From Vitreimonas flagellata (lineage in GTDB: Bacteria > Pseudomonadota > Alphaproteobacteria > Caulobacterales > Aquidulcibacteraceae), in the NCBI RefSeq assembly GCF_004634425.1, contig NZ_SBJL01000003.1:496001-560000 (forward strand): a stretch of DNA of 64,000 nt, written 5' to 3'. The notes under the pieces are model-generated. The model ran no database searches and was not told where the DNA came from. It saw only the letters and a list, made by a program, of their open reading frames with translations. Of the stretch, positions 52,701-59,711 are shown piece by piece (positions within the stretch are counted from its first letter, which is position 1; every line of letters starts with the position of its first letter). Position numbers and translations under genes: made by a program.

Positions 52701-55700
52701 TTACGTGGACGGTGTTGTCGCAACGATTACAAAGTACGATGCCCGCAATCACGCGATTGAAGTGCGTGAGCCACAGCGCGAACTCAGCACCACGACAAAG
52801 GCGGATCTCGTCACGCAACGTGCGTTCAATGCGTTCGGCGAAACCGCCTATGAGATCAACGCCGCGGGCGCGCGGGTTGACTACACTTACAATACGATGG
52901 GCCGCGTCATCAAAATTCAGAGCCCGCTTGTCGCCGGTGTCGGCGAAAACGGACAATGGATCACGGGGTATGATCCCAGCACCTATGCGCCGCTTGCAAC
53001 TTCAGCAACGGCCACGACTTTCCGTCCCGAGGAGCACCGCTATTACGATCTCTCAGGGCGCTTGGTCGCATCGCGCGACGGCAACGGCAAACTCACGCGT
53101 CTGACCTTGCTTGCAGGTACGGGCCATAGCGGCGCCCAAGCATTGGTGCGCGTCACCACGACGGCTGACGGCGCAACCGTCACGACCGAGTACGACATCC
53201 ATGGCGATGCGCGGATAATCACCGATCAGATCAGTCGCGTGACGACGCAGACTTTCGATCGTGCGGGACGCGTCCTGCAGATCGCGCGGCCCGAGGGGCT
53301 GACAGAATCCTTCGCTTATGACGGCCTGGGTCAGCGGATCAAGCGCTGGAATAACCAATTGGGCGTCGGCAATGCGGAGGCATTTGTTTTCGACCAACAA
53401 GGGCGCGTCATTCAAACGACAGACGCTGGCGGCTATGTCACCAGCATCGTCCATGGTTGGAATAGCGCTGCGGTCACGCAAGGTATGGGCGCGTTCGGCG
53501 GTTGGACACGCACGACAACCTACGCCAACAGCAAGACCGTGACGGAGACGTCCGATATGTTCGGGCGCGATGTCCAGAAGTTCGACATGTCGTTGCGCCA
53601 GACTGATTTCATTTACGACAAGGCGGGGCGCGTGACGAAACGGGATGCGACGCATCCCTCGGGCGTCACGGGCATCTATCAGGACATCGAAACGCTCTAT
53701 TACAACACTGGGCGGATGCGTTCGCTGTTCTGGTTCAATGGCAATGCCCAGCAATCGACGCGTCGTGCGCAGGACTATACCTACGACGTCTCCGGCAATG
53801 TGACGACCGAGAAGCACTATGACCATGTGCTGGAAGATTATTGGACAGAGGCCTGGGTCGATTACAGCGATCCTTGGGAGCCGATCTGGCATGATCCCGA
53901 GCACATCGTCACGGATGTCACCATCGATTGGATGAACGCGTCGGCGAGCTATGATTTGATGGGTCGCATGACGAGCTGGACGGAGGCGGGCACACCGTAC
54001 AAGCCTTACGCCACCATCTCTTATCTCTATGACGCCAATAGCAATATCCGCAATTCCAACGCGACCTTCAAAACCGTCGACCAGAATGGCGTGGCCTCGA
54101 GCGGCACGACCAATCAGAATTATTGGTATCGCTATGACGCGCTCAATCGCGTCGTACTTCAGAAGGGGACATTGTCCGGGGGCGCTATCGTGCGCGGGAC
54201 CGGAGGCGTCGATCTCTCTTACGACTATGCCGGTCAGCGCGTGCAGGTGATCAACAGCGCCGGTACCGAGACTTATACCTATGATCTCGGCGGGCGTTTG
54301 GAGCAGACCAATGTCGGGGGCGTGCGACGCGGCGTCTTCAGCTACGACTTGATGGGACGTGTGACCGGCCAGATCGATTATGAGGCCAACGGTACGACGG
54401 TCGCCTATAGTCGCAGCGTCACCTACAACGCCAGCAACCAGGTCACCACTGACACGACAAACACAAAGCGCGGCTCAACGGTTTATGGCGCCGTCACGAC
54501 CTACACCTATGGCGTGGGAACGGCCTACGCTTTGGGCTCGCCGCTGACTGTGTCGACGGCGAATTATCAAAATAGTTCTTATCAAAACACGTCCACGACG
54601 ACGAACACCTATGAATATTGGGACGGGGCTGTGCTCAAGCTGTCGAGCTACAAGCCCATCTCGACAGGGTCGACGACAAATACGGCGAGCCACACCTATA
54701 CCAATTATGGCGGCCAAGCCGCGCGGTTGGAATCCGTCTCCATCGCAGATGGACGGCCGCGTACCGTGGCGTTCCGCAACGATTTGCATGGTCAAGTAAA
54801 CTGGCGTCGCGAGAGCGACCAGCTCTCCAATCAAGGCGATCCCCATGAGCATTGGCATCGCTTTGCCGGCAAGCTCATGGGCTACACCGGTAATAACGGC
54901 ACCAACGACAAGGATTATGCGGCCTCGATCGCTGATCGCACGGCGACGCAAGGGTCGGGCGCGTTCCGCAATGGCGCGACCACGCACACAGTGCATTCAG
55001 ACTTCGACCAGTCGCTCGCGCCCATCAACTCGTTCTATGCGGGCGGCGCCAGTGTCTACACCGTGCGCCAAGGCGACACGCTCGAAAGCATCGCCGCCAG
55101 TGTCTGGGGCGATTCTTCGCTCTGGTATCATTTGGCCGAGGCCAATGGGCTGGCGGGTTCAACGGCGCTGACGGACGGGCAGACGCTTGTCATTCCAGCT
55201 GGGGTGATGAAGTCGACGCATAACGCAAAGACCTTCACGCCATACGATCCCGCCGACATTCGCGGCAACACTTCGCCGACCACGCCGCATCCCGCCAAAA
55301 AGGGAAAATGCGGGGGCGTTGGGCAAATCATTCTTGTTGCGATCGCGGTGGTCGTGGCGATTTGGACTGCCGGAGCGGCGGCGGGAGCCATGGGCGCGGC
55401 GGCTAACGGCACGTCAATATTAGCGGGCGCCATGAATGGCGGTGCAGCCGCGTTTACAGGCGGACTCGGTACCGCGGTTATAGCCGGCGGCGGGGCGGGG
55501 ACCACACTCACCGCAACCGGAACTTTTATCGCCGGCGCCATTGGTGGAGCGGGCGGTTCTATCGTTACGCAGGGCATTGGTGTGGCCACGGGCATTCAGG
55601 AAAAGTTTTCTTGGAATGCAGTGGCGCTTGCAGCTCTATCTGGCGGCTTTGGAGCTGGCGGCGCTCAGTCTCAAAATTGGGTGCAAGCCGCGGCAAAGGC

Positions 55701-57096
55701 GGTCTCCACGAACGTCAGCACCCAACTCATCGGAACGGCGCTCGGTCTGCAGAAGGAGTTCTCGTGGGCCGGGGTCGCCGCCGCCGGCGTGGCGGCTGGC
55801 GTCGGGCACGCGGTGGGACGTTCGCTGCCAGGCGCGGCGGTCGGCGGAAATCGCGCGACTTGGTACAACAACGCAGCATCTGGAACGGCGTCGGCGATAG
55901 CTTCAGGCGCGGTGCGGTCACTGATCGAGGGGTCTAATTTCGGCGACAACGTCATGGCCGCGTTGCCGGATGTGATCGGTCAAACCATCGGCGAGGCGAT
56001 AGCTGGCAGTATGACGGGACGAGGCGCCAGTAGGACTGGCGCACCCAACACAAACAAAACACCTCAGACAGCTGAGCAGGTGAAAGCCGTCGCGACATAC
56101 GGCCTTGCTAAGGCGTCGAAGACCGTCGCTCCAATTCCAGATGACTATCCGATCAAGGAGGAGCCCGAGATCGTTGTAACCGCGCCGATTAAGCGAGGGT
56201 CTGAGTTCTATACTTACCAAGCGCCGCGATCTGCGATTTGGACCTACTTGGAGACCGCTAGACCGGATCGTTTGCCTACCTACGAAGAGTTAGCGAACGC
56301 TTCCAGTGGTGGTTACTGCCCTCCAACTCAACGACCCAATTACGAGCAGGAGATGCGCCGCCAACAAATGGCGCAAGAGGCAATCGATCTGCAACTCGGG
56401 CCGATGGATCCAACCGGCCCCAGTCAGATTGAAGCGGCGGGGCAGGGGCTTTTGGAGATGACTGGCCTTCCCAGTATCCGGCGTAGCGCTAGGGCCTTTG
56501 CGTCAGGAGATCCCGGACTTGGTGTTGTCGAGGGCGCCTTTGGTCTTGCGGGCGTCTTCGGCATGAAGGGAATGGTCACTGGCCGTGGAGGAGTGCCGGT
56601 TCGGCAGGAACTTGTAGATATCACCACACCAAATGCGGGCCCTGCGCTAGCAATTGCAGAAGCAAATGCGTTGGGAGGAATCAATCCTCGCCTGACGCAG
56701 AGGCTAGAGGCGTGGCGAGCTTATCAAGCTCGAGGAGGTTCACTGGACCTTCGAGGGTGGGTAAAGCAGACTCAGGGTGTGTCTTGGGGAACAGGCGCCA
56801 GAAGTGGATACGCCGACTGGATTACAAGTCTTGAGTCGACACATGGAAACTCCGCGCTGTCCAATCGGCCCGCGTATCTTTATCAACTATACAGCGACGA
56901 GGGAGGGTTTCTAAAGTGGGGTATTAGTCAGAATCCCGGCAGTCGATACAGTTCAGGTTTCATGGCTGATAAGCAAATCTTCGAATACGCGTCTGGGAGT
57001 CGTGCCGACATGTTACGTCTGGAGCGAAGCTTGGTCGAAACGCAACCTGGTCCATTGAACTTTGAGCCTTGGGCCGGCGCTAGAGGGCGGCAATGA
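46702..57096 (+). CDS. Second giant RHS polymorphic toxin, LysM domain and GIY-YIG-like nuclease tip
   Basis: 3464 residues, paralogous to the first RHS protein over most of its length. N-terminal MVSIFTGLGAGFERGSAATL, then YD repeats, then LysM at about 2786-2835 (YTVRQGDTLESIAASVWGDS), then a glycine/alanine-rich hydrophobic stretch and the shared LPDVIGQTIGEAIAG hinge, after which the proteins diverge. The last 75 residues look like a GIY-YIG nuclease: YLYQLY at 3392, KWGIS at 3405, R3415, E3441 in LERSLVE, and N3453 before FEPWAG. No bulb-lectin insert and no Sec signal peptide. The tip and its neighbour are richer in A/T than the shell, as expected for swapped tips. The immunity gene overlaps the stop. 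Confidence 0.9.
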   Translation: MVSIFTGLGAGFERGSAATLGAGGLLGGAALGRGGETAFLNAATGNLVLQRQDEFLAGRGPDIGVTRTYNSLGATAHDDNGDQWRQSSDRRVIATGAFNVGGHQVTRISADGSAILYTYGAWSDGSYYRATDGSGAYDKLHYASNVWTWTDGATQIKETYEDAVAADTWRIASQSDPDLNSVTFTYVSGSDKTKSIVTSTNGVSESIEYQWGVSDADDRISAIVTKYDHDLDTGTAQLVRTLTTYAYDAYDRLTSVTVDMTPDNTGDSSTYTTTYTYVGATNRVATIGQTDGSLLEIRYDASNRVEWLLLKVDGTTDVRTTKIEYQSGYTNIIVYQGQYDPSSPPTPTPRTVTTSLYHDANGQLTKVVMPATETSSASEILYSYDGLGNLTKVTDALGAETDYTYDARGNVATIEDALGNVTTRTYNSENALTLEAYTASTGSSSATTLYTRYIYTSENHLRYVISSEGRVTEYRYTAPGEIEEIVTYPEHKYTATSAPTMPSDTDMDTWRNGLSGRESASITRFTYDARGNVTAKLQYSVATSSATSATTDGYSQQYLSYDRSGRLLSSRLAPDAYAQTFVYDGLGRVIFSTDLAGGTTSIVFNDASTTTVVTTRASYNAGTSSWQASSDSLVTTSIYNKAGELISQAEAGTFTTGAAAYHYYDKNGLLRRTVDATGRKTFYIYNDRGQRVADIAQDGQVVAYKYDAMGRLIETARYNVALSSLVDLDLTNAKDVSFGRGLTRPSQDSTLVGGADMWSWTTYNALGQVTATIQGDGSVTKYEYDAAGRLIKTLGYYNKISVSAYMTTPPSTAPSVTADTNGRDVVIRNFYDGDGRLIGVLNAEGGLSRIIYDHAGRKIAETAYATLTNGADRASGTFATLLNGVDDYPATDVTTRFVYDGQGLLRFAVDPLGRVTEYIYRSGSDHYANGVVRKVIVFDDTPSLSSFTYAALDAAVTSLRSDADNRVSFNVYNERGQLAYSINALGAVTGFTYDAGGRVIRTNAYAVAYNTASIGNDSAWLGNLNSWAAITGNQAGMRVTHSYYNERNELRYTIDALNFINGFTYDAEGRLLTQTRYTNTLSPSGATLSSIDAYAKGTAFTTSFAYDNLGRISEVTDATSTTRTNYFNNGAKSHEIRAYGHGDEAQTYFEYDQAGKLIKRVDAYGQAEAATTLYAYDGIGNLATVTDPRGNVTTYAYDKAGRVIKITDPSSAETDYVYDALGRTVKTIDARDKESFSYFDKLGRIVLAVDAAGYAVETQYNGFGEVWKIIARANVTSGASTTTPPTITANASEDATTIFTYDKLGRAQTATDALAGVKTFTLNAFGQLVKTTDPLTYASYVYYDALGRVRLSVDAEGYVTETTYNAQGLVYTVTRRALKASNAYSESVEPIVTADPLDATTTYAYDGAGRVTSETNALGVVTSYTYDKRGNITQKVENAGSAVAAEKRTTLYTYDDADRVKTITHDALAAAQSSTGSTLTRVESFVYDLAGNLIEKGDTSGARTLYWHDARGQVKYELTATEIDGANKKGALTRYYYDANGNVTETRRFGALVTLPASPGGTEPTEPGAYRATTYTYDNMNRVKTSVVVGVRNAVYVGGALSVDASNVNLTTTYDYDANGNVILVTAPDLTKTYSFYDKLGRKTDQIDAGLYRTKWSYDANGNVLSEHRYANAQSSAPSTPGGAPPLAPTADTANDRVTSFTYDKLGQRLSETRAAVLVHNGTGGQTSSSSVVTYTYNGLGAVTSKTEAIGEKIIYEYDRIGRLVREKRTLSGQTHLYADAFGVNVTPTVDYAYNALNDLATVTVAGSTKVISGTPTTTAQSRVTSYAYAAGGVLVSKTDAEGFVRSYVYDAASRVVREQYTRVKPSGSADEAIGYDYDLAGRIIAQGAMVKVSGVYTRSITVSGLETIDTSVSRYNAYGEVSERGINGVYAEKFEYDAAGRLLRTNAGDGVWKYFMYDAAGNQTLMIASEGTAIGEGALVTLDAVLDLWGANRANIATNYVDGVVATITKYDARNHAIEVREPQRELSTTTKADLVTQRAFNAFGETAYEINAAGARVDYTYNTMGRVIKIQSPLVAGVGENGQWITGYDPSTYAPLATSATATTFRPEEHRYYDLSGRLVASRDGNGKLTRLTLLAGTGHSGAQALVRVTTTADGATVTTEYDIHGDARIITDQISRVTTQTFDRAGRVLQIARPEGLTESFAYDGLGQRIKRWNNQLGVGNAEAFVFDQQGRVIQTTDAGGYVTSIVHGWNSAAVTQGMGAFGGWTRTTTYANSKTVTETSDMFGRDVQKFDMSLRQTDFIYDKAGRVTKRDATHPSGVTGIYQDIETLYYNTGRMRSLFWFNGNAQQSTRRAQDYTYDVSGNVTTEKHYDHVLEDYWTEAWVDYSDPWEPIWHDPEHIVTDVTIDWMNASASYDLMGRMTSWTEAGTPYKPYATISYLYDANSNIRNSNATFKTVDQNGVASSGTTNQNYWYRYDALNRVVLQKGTLSGGAIVRGTGGVDLSYDYAGQRVQVINSAGTETYTYDLGGRLEQTNVGGVRRGVFSYDLMGRVTGQIDYEANGTTVAYSRSVTYNASNQVTTDTTNTKRGSTVYGAVTTYTYGVGTAYALGSPLTVSTANYQNSSYQNTSTTTNTYEYWDGAVLKLSSYKPISTGSTTNTASHTYTNYGGQAARLESVSIADGRPRTVAFRNDLHGQVNWRRESDQLSNQGDPHEHWHRFAGKLMGYTGNNGTNDKDYAASIADRTATQGSGAFRNGATTHTVHSDFDQSLAPINSFYAGGASVYTVRQGDTLESIAASVWGDSSLWYHLAEANGLAGSTALTDGQTLVIPAGVMKSTHNAKTFTPYDPADIRGNTSPTTPHPAKKGKCGGVGQIILVAIAVVVAIWTAGAAAGAMGAAANGTSILAGAMNGGAAAFTGGLGTAVIAGGGAGTTLTATGTFIAGAIGGAGGSIVTQGIGVATGIQEKFSWNAVALAALSGGFGAGGAQSQNWVQAAAKAVSTNVSTQLIGTALGLQKEFSWAGVAAAGVAAGVGHAVGRSLPGAAVGGNRATWYNNAASGTASAIASGAVRSLIEGSNFGDNVMAALPDVIGQTIGEAIAGSMTGRGASRTGAPNTNKTPQTAEQVKAVATYGLAKASKTVAPIPDDYPIKEEPEIVVTAPIKRGSEFYTYQAPRSAIWTYLETARPDRLPTYEELANASSGGYCPPTQRPNYEQEMRRQQMAQEAIDLQLGPMDPTGPSQIEAAGQGLLEMTGLPSIRRSARAFASGDPGLGVVEGAFGLAGVFGMKGMVTGRGGVPVRQELVDITTPNAGPALAIAEANALGGINPRLTQRLEAWRAYQARGGSLDLRGWVKQTQGVSWGTGARSGYADWITSLESTHGNSALSNRPAYLYQLYSDEGGFLKWGISQNPGSRYSSGFMADKQIFEYASGSRADMLRLERSLVETQPGPLNFEPWAGARGRQ

Positions 57097-57512
57097 TCTC
57101 TATTGGAGCAGTCTACCGTGGCCCCGAGCTAAAGGGAGCACCGATCAACAGGGTGCTTATGGATGTCAGTGCAGCGATCAAGGGCCTTCGCGGTCCTCTG
57201 CAGGAAGCTGAGGCTCCGTGGTTGAACGCGGTATTTGTTGTTCCAGGCTCGCTTGGAGCAACCGGATTTCGAGGACTGGAGTTCGGAGAATTTAGCCCAA
57301 CGAGCAAAGGGCTTGTCGTGCGAATTGCTGTTCCGTCCGAAGTGGCGGGAAGCAACGATCCGCGGCAGTATGTTGTTGATACGCTGCATGGCGCAAACGC
57401 GATGGCGTTCGAGTTCTTTCGACAAGCGGGGGAAGATTTTGACTTGCCGGAAGCTGAGAGGTTGGTGCGTGCTGTCGCCGATAGGTTGAGAATATTCCGC
57501 GTCGTCGATTGA
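57093..57512 (+). CDS. Candidate immunity protein for the second RHS toxin
   Basis: 139 residues, no recognised family: MISIGAVYRGPELKGAPINR, EAPWLNAVFVVPGSLGATGF, and a C-terminal helix EAERLVRAVADRLRIFRVVD. It overlaps the RHS stop by ATGA, the same layout as the SUKH pair of the first toxin, and has the same A/T-richer composition as the toxin tip. These facts make it the cognate immunity protein by position. It shows no SUKH features, so it protects by a different fold. Confidence 0.7.
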   Translation: MISIGAVYRGPELKGAPINRVLMDVSAAIKGLRGPLQEAEAPWLNAVFVVPGSLGATGFRGLEFGEFSPTSKGLVVRIAVPSEVAGSNDPRQYVVDTLHGANAMAFEFFRQAGEDFDLPEAERLVRAVADRLRIFRVVD

Positions 57513-57513
57513 T

Positions 57514-57534
57514 CGCGGAATGATTCATTTCGCG
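57514..57534. repeat. 21-bp near-perfect palindrome between immunity gene and orphan tip
   Basis: CGCGGAATGA (57514-57523), one T, TCATTTCGCG (57525-57534): ten paired positions with one G-T mismatch. It lies directly after the immunity stop and 2 nt before RHS homology resumes. It could be a terminator stem or a recombination junction; it has no following T-run. Confidence 0.6.
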
Positions 57535-57536
57535 CT

Positions 57537-58008
57537 GATGTAATCGGGCAAACCATCGGGGAAGCTGTTGCGGGTCAGATCGCGGGGAACGGCGGCGGAA
57601 GATCGATCTTCGGCAAGATCGGCGATGGGCTGCGAGCGGCTGGTGGTTGGCTCGGCTTCGACGGCGACTTCGGTTACGACGGCGTCGGCGGCCCGGACGG
57701 AAACGGACGGAACCTCTCGCTCGCGGGATTGGGCGACGCCTTTGAGGATGTGCTCGGCGTCCGCCAACAAGCGCCGGTGCCCGGGCCTATAGCTGACACG
57801 ATAACCGCGCTCTACGGCGAAGGCTGGATATATGGCGAGAGCGCGCCGGGCGATGCATCGCTCTTGCTGATCCAGGGCGGGGGAAATCGTCCCGGCGGCC
57901 GACCTGGGATTGGCCATAACGGCGGTCCCCCGATGGGCCCGACCTCTTTGCAGCAAGTTTTCCCTGGGCTTCAAAGCGCGCCCGCAGGTGCAATACTAGC
58001 ACCTGTCC
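57537..58008 (+). pseudogene. Orphan RHS C-terminal tip fragment, truncated by an IS
   Basis: From 57537 a start-less frame reads DVIGQTIGEAVAGQIAGNGG, continuing the hinge found in both complete RHS proteins (LPDVIGQTIGEAIAG), then a different pre-toxin region (SIFGKIGDGLRAAGGWLGFD, PTSLQQVFPGLQSAPAGAIL). It is a displaced older toxin tip, a pattern well known at rhs and CDI loci where new tips recombine in front of old ones. The toxin domain itself is lost: the frame enters the IS near 58009. An inverted repeat CAGGTGC/GCACCTG (57985-58005) is at the edge. Confidence 0.75.
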
Positions 58009-58920
58009 CTTCCGAAAACCTCATTTCGGCGGGCCGCGGCTGTAGCGCCGATGCAAACCGCCCAGGACGCGGCGTGAAACGATGCCTCCGCGGGGCTCGA
58101 CGGGCCGCGTCAGCGGCGAATCCTTGCCTAAAGTAAGGTGGGTGCGGTCGAAATTGTAATAATCGGCATAGTCGCGCAGCACGCGGCGCAGATGCGCCGC
58201 ATTGAGGATGATGTGGTGATCGAGGCACTCGCGCCGGATCGAGCCGATTAGCCGCTCGACATGGCCGTTCTGCCAGGGGGAACGCGGTTGGGTTGGGTGA
58301 TCGCGTACGCCGATGGCGCGGAGCTGACGGCGGAAGACAGCGCCATAGAGGCGGTCATTGTCACGCACCAGGATCGGGGCTTCAATCGAGGCATTGCCTA
58401 GCGCGCACGCGATCTCACAAGCCAGCCAGTACGCGTTCGCCCGGGGCGTCACTTCGACGTGCAAGATGCGTCGGCGCTCGTGTCCAAGCACGACGAAGGC
58501 GTAGAGCGTATCGAAACCGAGGGTGCGCACAGTCAGCATATCGATGCCGACAATGTGCTTGGCGTGGGTTGTGAGAAACGTGCGCCAGCTTTGCGACGGG
58601 TGCCTAGCCCGGGGCGGCATATATTTGGACACGGTGGATTGGGCGAGCGTGAAGCCAAGCTTCAGCAATTCGCCATGGATGCGCGGGGAGCCCCAGAGCG
58701 GGTTCTCCCGCGCCATACGGCGGATGAGGGCGATCAGTTCAGGACTGATCCGCGGGCGTCCGCCGCGGCGCTCTGATATCATGCGCCACCAGGCGCGATA
58801 GAGCGCGTCGTGCCAGGCGATCAGCCGTCGCGGTGAGCACCAGCAGGCGACCCAACCCAACACAAAACCCAAGGCCAGCGACCAATCCACATGAGCTTAA
58901 TCGGCCGGATTGTTCGAAAG
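58009..58920 (-). mobile_element. Insertion sequence with integrase-core transposase
   Basis: The element holds one leftward transposase gene (58021-58890). Weak terminal repeats can be aligned: CTTCCGAAAACC at 58009-58020 and, inverted, CTTTCGAACAATCC at 58920-58907. No target-site duplication is obvious, so exact ends are uncertain. It separates the orphan RHS tip on the left from a Fic-family fragment on the right. Confidence 0.6.
58021..58890 (-). CDS. Integrase-core (DDE) transposase, shortened N-terminus
   Basis: 289 residues: MDWSLALGFVLGWVACWCSP, an HTH region (RGGRPRISPELIALIRRMAR, then ENPLWGSPRIHGELLKLGF), and an rve-type catalytic core with D in HIVGIDMLTVRT, D in VRDNDRLYGAVFRRQLRAIG and E in SPWQNGHVERLIGSIRRECL. 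Relatives of this family are about 330-350 residues and have some 60 extra residues near the N-terminus, so an internal deletion is likely. The catalytic set is complete, but activity is doubtful given the loss and weak ends. Confidence 0.85.
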   Translation of the reverse strand: MDWSLALGFVLGWVACWCSPRRLIAWHDALYRAWWRMISERRGGRPRISPELIALIRRMARENPLWGSPRIHGELLKLGFTLAQSTVSKYMPPRARHPSQSWRTFLTTHAKHIVGIDMLTVRTLGFDTLYAFVVLGHERRRILHVEVTPRANAYWLACEIACALGNASIEAPILVRDNDRLYGAVFRRQLRAIGVRDHPTQPRSPWQNGHVERLIGSIRRECLDHHIILNAAHLRRVLRDYADYYNFDRTHLTLGKDSPLTRPVEPRGGIVSRRVLGGLHRRYSRGPPK

Positions 58921-58925
58921 TTTAG

Positions 58926-59291
58926 CCATGGCAGAGCCTAGCTCGGCCCACCGTCGCCAAGTATGTCCAAGAATCCCTGAAACCTGATCTCGGCCTTGGC
59001 GGTGGCGTCTGGATCGCTGTCATCGAGCGGTCCGGCATATTCAAACCAGACCCTCTGGTTTGCGGCCGCTGTTATGACGCGCGTCGCGCTGCGTTCAATT
59101 CACGACAGGAACGTGCGCTCCTTCGCATGCTCGGTGCCGGACCTGAAGGCTTTGTGGGCGGCCTAAGCGCGAAGAATTATATGACCATCACCGACGCGGC
59201 GACGGCCACGGCGACGCGCGATCTTGCGGCGCTCGCTGAGATGGGCGCGCTCACACGCACCGGTGCGCTGAATTCGACACGCTATCCTTAG
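58926..59291 (+). pseudogene. 3' fragment of a Fic-family gene
   Basis: A start-less frame open from 58926 ends in FNSRQERALLRML, then GPEGFVGGLSAKNYMTITDA and TRDLAALAEMGALTRTGALN before a stop at 59291. This is the winged-helix C-terminal tail of Fic/DUF4172-type proteins. The catalytic Fic motif HPFxxGNGR is absent, so the core has been lost, probably through the IS event whose edge is at the left. The part before FNSRQ matches nothing I know. Confidence 0.6.
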
Positions 59292-59372
59292 CGGTGGAGC
59301 TGCGACCCGTAGAGCGCGTGACGATCGACATGATCTAAGCGACCCCACCTGGGCTTTGTGTCTGTTGCGCGG

Positions 59373-59711
59373 TTACGATGATTGGCGCCTTCGCTCATCA
59401 ATCCACTTGTCGAGGTCAATCGGATCATAGCGCACAGAACGGTCGGTAGATTTCACGAATGGCGGCCCCTTGCCCTTCATGCGCATCTTGTCGAGCGTCG
59501 ATTTTGATAATCCAAGGCGCGCTGCAGCGCGCCGTACATCCAGAAGTGCGTTCGGCGGTGGCGCAATGGGCGCCGAAAGAGCGGGAATTGCTGGGGTCTC
59601 TTTGGCGACCGTCTTGGACGATCGCGCTTTCCTTTTCGCCTTTCGGCCTGAGTTTGGATTCGAACCAAACAGCTCCAATTGAGGCAAGGAACGGTCGGGC
59701 TTGGAATTCAC
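59373..59711 (-). CDS. HTH (excisionase/AlpA-like) DNA-binding protein
   Basis: 112 residues: a basic, disordered N-terminus (PNSGRKAKRKARSSK) and a C-terminal HTH_17 domain (LLDVRRAAARLGLSKSTLDK, then FVKSTDRSVRYDPIDLDKWI). It overlaps the trbI stop by ATGA, so belongs to the conjugation operon. Such proteins regulate transfer or excision of integrative elements. The unrelated broken HTH gene at 12968-13209 has a similar domain. Confidence 0.8.
   Translation of the reverse strand: MNSKPDRSLPQLELFGSNPNSGRKAKRKARSSKTVAKETPAIPALSAPIAPPPNALLDVRRAAARLGLSKSTLDKMRMKGKGPPFVKSTDRSVRYDPIDLDKWIDERRRQSS

Noticed and set aside
14651-57096. Possible CRISPR or tandem DNA repeats in the RHS genes
   Set aside because: The repetition is at protein level (YD repeats) with variable spacing and diverged codons, not identical DNA repeats with spacers.
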